64,000 nt of DNA from assembly GCF_000802155.2 (NCBI RefSeq), contig NZ_JQGJ02000009.1:1-64000 (forward strand). Direction: 5' to 3'. Below the pieces are notes generated by a model. It saw nothing but the letters and a program-made list of their open reading frames with translations. It was not told the DNA's origin and made no database searches. Position 1 is the stretch's first letter; each line of letters begins with the position of its first letter. This document shows positions 59,301 through 64,000 of this stretch, in pieces. The stretch is from Pseudomonas frederiksbergensis. GTDB taxonomy: Bacteria > Pseudomonadota > Gammaproteobacteria > Pseudomonadales > Pseudomonadaceae. Made by a program: the position numbers and the translations under genes.

Positions 59301-62300
59301 ATGCAAATGCGCAATGGCACATGTCTTTATTCCGCCTCGGACCTCTGCGGGTTTCTTGAATGCCAGCACCTCACGGCGCTGGACCTTGCGCACCTGGTCA
59401 ACCCGATGGAAAAAGTGCCATCGAGTGACCAGAACCGCCTGATTCAGGACAAGGGCCTGGCCCACGAGGCGGCTTATTTCGATCGCCTCAAGAGCCAGTA
59501 CGCCAATGTGGTCGATATCGCCGAAGGTGATCCGAGTTTCGCCCGCCGCGTCGAGCTGACGATTCTGGCCATGCAGGCGGGTGCAGACATCATTTTCCAG
59601 GCATCGCTGCAGGACTGCGCCTTGATTGGCCATGCCGACTTTCTGCGCAAGGTGCCGGTGCCATCGGCGCTGGGTGAGCACAGCTATGAAGTGATCGACA
59701 CCAAGCTGGCGAAAACCGCCAAGGTCAAGTTCCTGGTGCAGACTGCACTGTATTCGCGCCTGTTGGTGCCAATTCAGGGCGTGCGGCCGCAGTACATGTA
59801 CATAGTGCTCGGCGATGCGGAGCGTACGGAGCAGGCCTTTCGCGTGGCGGACTACGCCGACTATCTGGAACATGTGCTACAGCGTTTCAACGCCTTCACA
59901 AGTCTTGCCGAGCCGCCTGCCACTTACCCAGACCCCTGCGGGCATTGCGGGTTTTGTAGTTGGCGCGAGCGCTGTGACGAGCAACGCCGGCAAGACGATT
60001 ACCTCTCGGCGGTGGCGGGTATCAGCCGCTCGCAGATCAACAAATTGCACAACGCTGGCGTTACGACGCTGCGCCAATTAGCCCAAAGCCCAGACACCCT
60101 GCGCATCGCCAACTTGCAGGGGGAGTCGTTGAGCAAGTTGCGTCACCAGGCGCGTTTGCAGTTCGAGGGACGCAGCAGCGATCGCCCGCTGTTCGAGCTG
60201 CTGCCACCCGCCAGTGCGCACCGTGGTTTCAACCGCATGCCGCCAGCGGTCGAAGGAGATCTGTTCTTTGACATGGAAGGCAATCCGCTGGAAGAGGGCG
60301 GCCTTGAGTACCTGTTCGGGCTGTACATCAACGAGGGCGGCAAGCAAACGTTCAAAGCCTTCTGGGCGCATAGCCGCGCTGAGGAGCGAATCGCTTTCGA
60401 GCAATTTATCGACTGGGTGACCGCCCATCTCAAGCGTTACCCCGACGCGCACATCTACCACTACGCCAGCTACGAAGAGACGGCGATCAAGCGTCTGATG
60501 AGCCAGCACGGTACTCGCGAGGCACAGGTGGACGGCCTGCTACGCAACGGCAAACTGATTGACCTTTACAAGGTAGTGCGTGAAGCGATCCGGGTGTCGG
60601 AGCCCAGTTATTCGATCAAGAACATCGAGCACTTTTACATGGCTCAGCGCGAGGGCGATGTGACCAATGCCGGCGCCAGTATTGTGTTTTATGAGCAGTG
60701 GAAAGAAACCGGCGACTTGGCGTTGCTTGAGCAGATCGAGCGCTACAACGAAGACGACGTGAAATCCACGTATCTTCTTCGTAACTGGTTGCTGGACATC
60801 AAACCGGCGGATGCGGGTGAGCTTTTGCTACCAGAGCCTATCAGCGTGACCTCCAGCACCGAGCCCACCGATGTGGAGATTCGGCTGGAACAATATCGCC
60901 AGCGCCTGCTCGATGGACCGCACGCCGAAGACCCTGTACGTGTGCTGACCTTCCAGCTACTCGACTTTTATCGTCGCGCCGACAAGCCGACCTGGTGGCA
61001 GATGTTCAGTCGCCGCGATATGACTTCCGAGGAGTTGCTGGAAGATATCGAAAGCCTTGCGGGTTTGCAGCGCACGTCGACACCGCGTGAACCGATCATG
61101 AAGTCGTTCCTGTACGAATACCGTTTTGAGCCGCAAGAGACCAAGCTGCGTACAGGCTCAAAAGGCCGTATCGCCGGAACCCAGACCAGCATCGAATTGC
61201 ATCAGCTGGATTTCGACCTGGGGCTGGCGACCTTCAAGGCTACCGAGCAGAAAGCGCCACCCGAATATTTCGACATGATCCCCAACGGTCCAATCCCGAC
61301 GGATTCGCTGCGTGACGCGTTGTTTCGGTATGCCGACAGCGTGCTGGCCGGCGGCAAGCGTTTCCAGGCCGTTACCGACTTCCTGCATCGACGCGCTCCA
61401 CAGGTGAACGGCGTGGAGCCGGGAGCACCGCTGCTCGACCCAGGCCTGCCACCGTTGGATGCCATCAAGCAAGTGGTGCGCAATCTCGACCAGAGCGTGC
61501 TGTTTATCCAGGGCCCACCGGGCACCGGCAAGACTTACACCGGCTCGCACGTCATTGTCGATCTGCTCAAGGCGGGCAAGCGCATCGGCGTCACGTCCAA
61601 CTCGCACCACGCCATCAACAACCTGCTGGCAGCGGTGGAAGCGCGAGCGCTGGAAGAGGGCGTCACGTTCAGCGGCTTGAAAAAGTCCTCGGACGGGGAG
61701 GGCAATGAATTCGAAGGCCGCTGCATTCGCTCCATCGAAAACAAAAAGGCATTTCTCGCAGCCTGCGGGCCTTCGATTGGCTTGACCGCCGGCACGGTCT
61801 GGCTACTGGCGAACGAGGCGTTTACCGAGCAACTGGACTACCTGTTCATCGACGAAGCCGGGCAGGTGAGTGTCGCCAACCTGGTCGCCATGGGGATGGC
61901 GGCGCGCAACATCGTGTTGATGGGGGATCAGATGCAATTGTCGCAGCCGGTGCAGGGTGTGCACCCGGGACGCTCCGGGGACTCCATACTCGACTACCTG
62001 CTGGACGGCACGCCGACCATTGCGGCGGATCGTGGCGTGTTCCTGGCGACCACCTGGCGAATGCACCCGGATGTGTGCTCGTTCATTTCCCAGGCGGTTT
62101 ACGAAGGACAGCTGTGTTCGGCGCCCGGCACTGAGCGACAGGTCCTGCTGCTGGACGGCGAACGTCCGCAGATACCTGCCAGCGGTCTGATGTTTTGCCC
62201 TGTTCAGCACGATGGCAATAGCCAGAGTTCGAGCGAGGAGGCCGCGCAGGTCAAAGCGCTTTACGCCTACTTTTTAGAGCAACGATTTATCGACAGCGAA

Positions 62301-62669
62301 GGTCAGGAGCACGTGATCGGTATCGAAAACATCCTGGTCGTGGCGCCGTACAACTTGCAGGTTCAAGTGCTCAAACAGGCACTTCCCGCAGCTGCCCGTG
62401 TGGGTACCGTGGATAAATTTCAGGGGCAGGAAGCGGAGATTGTCATCGTGTCGATGGCGACTTCCAACGAAAACTACCTGCCGCGTGACATCGGTTTTCT
62501 GTACTCGAAGAACCGCCTGAACGTGGCGGTCAGTCGCGCCAAATCCCTGGCCTGCATCGTCGCCAGCCCGGACCTCACCGCTGTCCGTTGCGGGACAACC
62601 CACGAGATGAGCCTGGTAAACGGTTTGTGCATGGCCGTCAGGCACGGCGCGGTAGAAAGCCATGCTTGA
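59301..62669 (+). CDS. RecB-like nuclease / DEDD exonuclease / SF1 helicase fusion
   Basis: The 1122-residue protein has several parts. The N-terminal TM0106-type RecB-like nuclease shows GHADFLRKV and VIDTKLA (PD-(D/E)XK, near 110-135) with QTALYSRLL after. A PCGHCGFCSWRERC cluster near 211-224 may bind Fe-S or zinc. An RNase H-like/DEDD exonuclease follows (FFDMEGNP near 315, YNEDDVKSTYLL near 484). The C-terminal Upf1/Dna2-like helicase has QGPPGTGKTYTG near 738, LFIDEAGQVS near 850, DKFQGQEAEIV near 1038 and NVAVSRAKSL near 1075. It probably unwinds and degrades nucleic acid. The next gene overlaps by 8 bases. Confidence 0.88.
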   Translation: MQMRNGTCLYSASDLCGFLECQHLTALDLAHLVNPMEKVPSSDQNRLIQDKGLAHEAAYFDRLKSQYANVVDIAEGDPSFARRVELTILAMQAGADIIFQASLQDCALIGHADFLRKVPVPSALGEHSYEVIDTKLAKTAKVKFLVQTALYSRLLVPIQGVRPQYMYIVLGDAERTEQAFRVADYADYLEHVLQRFNAFTSLAEPPATYPDPCGHCGFCSWRERCDEQRRQDDYLSAVAGISRSQINKLHNAGVTTLRQLAQSPDTLRIANLQGESLSKLRHQARLQFEGRSSDRPLFELLPPASAHRGFNRMPPAVEGDLFFDMEGNPLEEGGLEYLFGLYINEGGKQTFKAFWAHSRAEERIAFEQFIDWVTAHLKRYPDAHIYHYASYEETAIKRLMSQHGTREAQVDGLLRNGKLIDLYKVVREAIRVSEPSYSIKNIEHFYMAQREGDVTNAGASIVFYEQWKETGDLALLEQIERYNEDDVKSTYLLRNWLLDIKPADAGELLLPEPISVTSSTEPTDVEIRLEQYRQRLLDGPHAEDPVRVLTFQLLDFYRRADKPTWWQMFSRRDMTSEELLEDIESLAGLQRTSTPREPIMKSFLYEYRFEPQETKLRTGSKGRIAGTQTSIELHQLDFDLGLATFKATEQKAPPEYFDMIPNGPIPTDSLRDALFRYADSVLAGGKRFQAVTDFLHRRAPQVNGVEPGAPLLDPGLPPLDAIKQVVRNLDQSVLFIQGPPGTGKTYTGSHVIVDLLKAGKRIGVTSNSHHAINNLLAAVEARALEEGVTFSGLKKSSDGEGNEFEGRCIRSIENKKAFLAACGPSIGLTAGTVWLLANEAFTEQLDYLFIDEAGQVSVANLVAMGMAARNIVLMGDQMQLSQPVQGVHPGRSGDSILDYLLDGTPTIAADRGVFLATTWRMHPDVCSFISQAVYEGQLCSAPGTERQVLLLDGERPQIPASGLMFCPVQHDGNSQSSSEEAAQVKALYAYFLEQRFIDSEGQEHVIGIENILVVAPYNLQVQVLKQALPAAARVGTVDKFQGQEAEIVIVSMATSNENYLPRDIGFLYSKNRLNVAVSRAKSLACIVASPDLTAVRCGTTHEMSLVNGLCMAVRHGAVESHA

Positions 62670-63267
62670 GCACATGGAAGACAGAGCCGAGCTTGGACTG
62701 AACGACTGGCACCTGTGTGTATTGCTCGATGTTGGTCTGCCGCTCGATCCACTGGGCATGAATCAGCGTGATCTGGCAGGTGATACGCCGCTGGACATGG
62801 CCTACCGTCTAAGCCGTCGGGAACAGATAGACACGCTCGAGTCACTGGGTGCGATTGGCGATCTGCAGTTCCGCGATTGGCCCGGTTCGGGCACTTTCAT
62901 GCCCCACGACAAGTACATTCACCAACCGGCCCGATTCGGCAATGTCAACATCTTGCGGGCGCGTCACCAGCTCGGCGGCAGCCTCAACGACCGGGACGTG
63001 CTGGGCAATACGCCGCTGCATTTGCTGCTGACCCATGGGCACTGGAAGGCCGCCCGGTACTTCATCACCCACTACGCCAGATATGGCCTTGATCTGTACG
63101 CGAAGAACAGCGAGGGCAATACCCAACGAAATGTTGCCCAGCTCAAAGGTGAACACGCGCTGGCGCAAGCGCTACTCGACGCTGAGGTCGACAACAGTGT
63201 GCGTGCGCTGCGTGTCTGGCGAGAGATGGGGCTTAATCATGCAAGAGCCACGGACGCAGCTCCTTGA
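62662..63267 (+). CDS. ankyrin-repeat protein
   Basis: The 201-residue protein has ankyrin-like units: DLAGDTPLDMAYRLSR near residues 37-52 and DVLGNTPLHLLLTHGHWKAARYFITHYA near 112-139, with NSEGNTQRNVAQLKGEHALAQALLDAE after. These helices usually bind proteins. Its start overlaps the helicase gene by 8 bases, so it is cotranslated with it and may bind or gate the nuclease-helicase. No toxin or enzyme domain is visible. Its end overlaps the end of the converging WYL gene by 35 bases. Confidence 0.88.
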   Translation: MLEHMEDRAELGLNDWHLCVLLDVGLPLDPLGMNQRDLAGDTPLDMAYRLSRREQIDTLESLGAIGDLQFRDWPGSGTFMPHDKYIHQPARFGNVNILRARHQLGGSLNDRDVLGNTPLHLLLTHGHWKAARYFITHYARYGLDLYAKNSEGNTQRNVAQLKGEHALAQALLDAEVDNSVRALRVWREMGLNHARATDAAP

Positions 63268-64000
63268 TATTGCTGACTACGATCTGCTGGGCCTCGGGGT
63301 TGGTGGCCTGGTTTCTCGGATCGACCTGATAACGGCGCAATACGTACTTCACCAATGCCTTGCGACTGGGGACTACCAGTTGGCCATCCGTCATGCCGAA
63401 GTCGGTTTCGATGATGGCCTGCTGCGCGGCGTTCAGGCGGCCATCGGGGGTGAAGATGATCGGCACTTCGGTGTTCCACTCTTCATCCAGCTCGCGGGTG
63501 TCCTGCGACTCGTCGAGTAGATCCGGTTCGCCACGCAGGCGGCTGAGTACAAAGTCGCGGTACTGGCGGTTCTTCTCGCAATACGCGCGCACATGCCAGC
63601 GCATGCCGGTGTAGACCAGCGTGTGAGGGGCAATCAGGCGGATTTCCACGTTTGGCGTGTTGAGCGACACGTATTCGGTTTCCAGGCGTAGGCCATCGCG
63701 GCAAGCCTTCAGCAATGGGCGCAGAACCTCCGGCCGAATCGGACGGTCCGGGACTTCCAGGACCTTGGTGTGGGCGTAAGCCAAGGCGAGCCCATCAATG
63801 TGCAAAGCACGCTCGTTGTTCTGGTAAAGCAGATGCAAATAGGCGCTGGCGCTGTCGTCGATAAACAGCGGAGAGAATGTCTTGTTGGGGACGTAGCCTT
63901 TTATTTTTTGTCATATGTAAGGTTTTTAGGCGCATGTTCCTTGATGTACGTGTTGATGTCCTTGGACGCCTGCTGGCGGCTGATGCCGAAGCTCTGGATC
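63233..64000 (-). pseudogene. WYL-domain regulator, frameshifted and cut by the window edge
   Basis: On the minus strand the last part reads NPEAQQIVVSNIKELRPWLLH at the end and a WYL core (RLIAPHTLVYTGMRWHVRAYCEKNRQYRDFVLSRL). Toward the window edge a winged-helix part (QSFGISRQQASKDINTYIKEHAPKNL) is in another frame. The frame change is at the six-T run 63,904-63,909; adding one base restores DKKIKGYVPNKTFSPLF. A one-base loss in a homopolymer, a sequencing error, or slippage could explain this. WYL proteins often control defence loci. The N-terminus lies beyond 64,000. Confidence 0.85.

Noticed and set aside
1..64000. CRISPR arrays, complete insertion sequences or prophage genes
   Set aside because: No regularly spaced repeats, transposase or integrase genes were seen in the window.

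Overview
The window is a piece of a Pseudomonas chromosome, most like the P. fluorescens/P. corrugata group. The support is a gamma-proteobacterial 5S rRNA at the left edge, the recC-recB-recD order followed by yfiR-yfiN-yfiB, an mmsA-mmsB pair, high-GC coding sequence and fluorescens-type palindromic repeats of the GTGGCGAGGG class.

Left part (1-28,700), mostly conserved chromosome. The tail of an rRNA operon (5S plus terminator) is followed by overlapping recCBD (recombination and DNA degradation) and the yfiRNB c-di-GMP module. Then come valine catabolism (mmsAB with a divergent LysR gene), a cupin, a LysR/TSUP permease pair, an antibiotic-biosynthesis-type monooxygenase, mdaB with a LysR gene, and a SulP anion transporter. 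A GntP permease / RpiR regulator / N-acyl-D-amino-acid deacylase operon, a glyoxalase-fold protein, a FitAB/VapBC-like toxin-antitoxin pair and a chemoreceptor complete this part.

Middle part (28,700-41,700), a contact-dependent competition locus. It holds a TpsB outer-membrane transporter, a 3096-residue CdiA/FHA-like exoprotein whose C-terminus looks like a PoNe-type PD-(D/E)XK DNase, and an overlapping immunity gene resembling PoNi (DUF1910/DUF1911). A lipoprotein follows.

Electrophile-response region (42,000-47,700). It contains an SDR/AraC pair and a NemR-like regulon: a TetR regulator with a Cys-x3-Cys pair, a DJ-1/PfpI protein, a gabD remnant, an Old Yellow Enzyme and an SDR remnant. 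Three copies of a TAGACCGGTCGTCTA-like inverted repeat lie upstream of the regulator and of the DJ-1 gene. Two of the operon's genes have decayed by deletion.

Defence island (47,800-64,000). On the minus strand lies a type I restriction operon (hsdR, an AlbA/Schlafen-domain gene, hsdM, hsdS) ending in an mrr remnant that carries a nonsense codon. Next come an unrecognised minus-strand gene and a plus-strand operon: an unknown 486-residue protein, a RecB-like nuclease/DEDD/SF1 helicase fusion and an ankyrin-repeat protein. A convergent WYL-domain regulator, interrupted by a one-base frameshift in a homopolymer, runs off the window. This last group is the best candidate for a poorly described defence system. 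The AlbA-domain gene also carries an 11-bp tandem repeat in its coding sequence that could act as a phase-variation switch.
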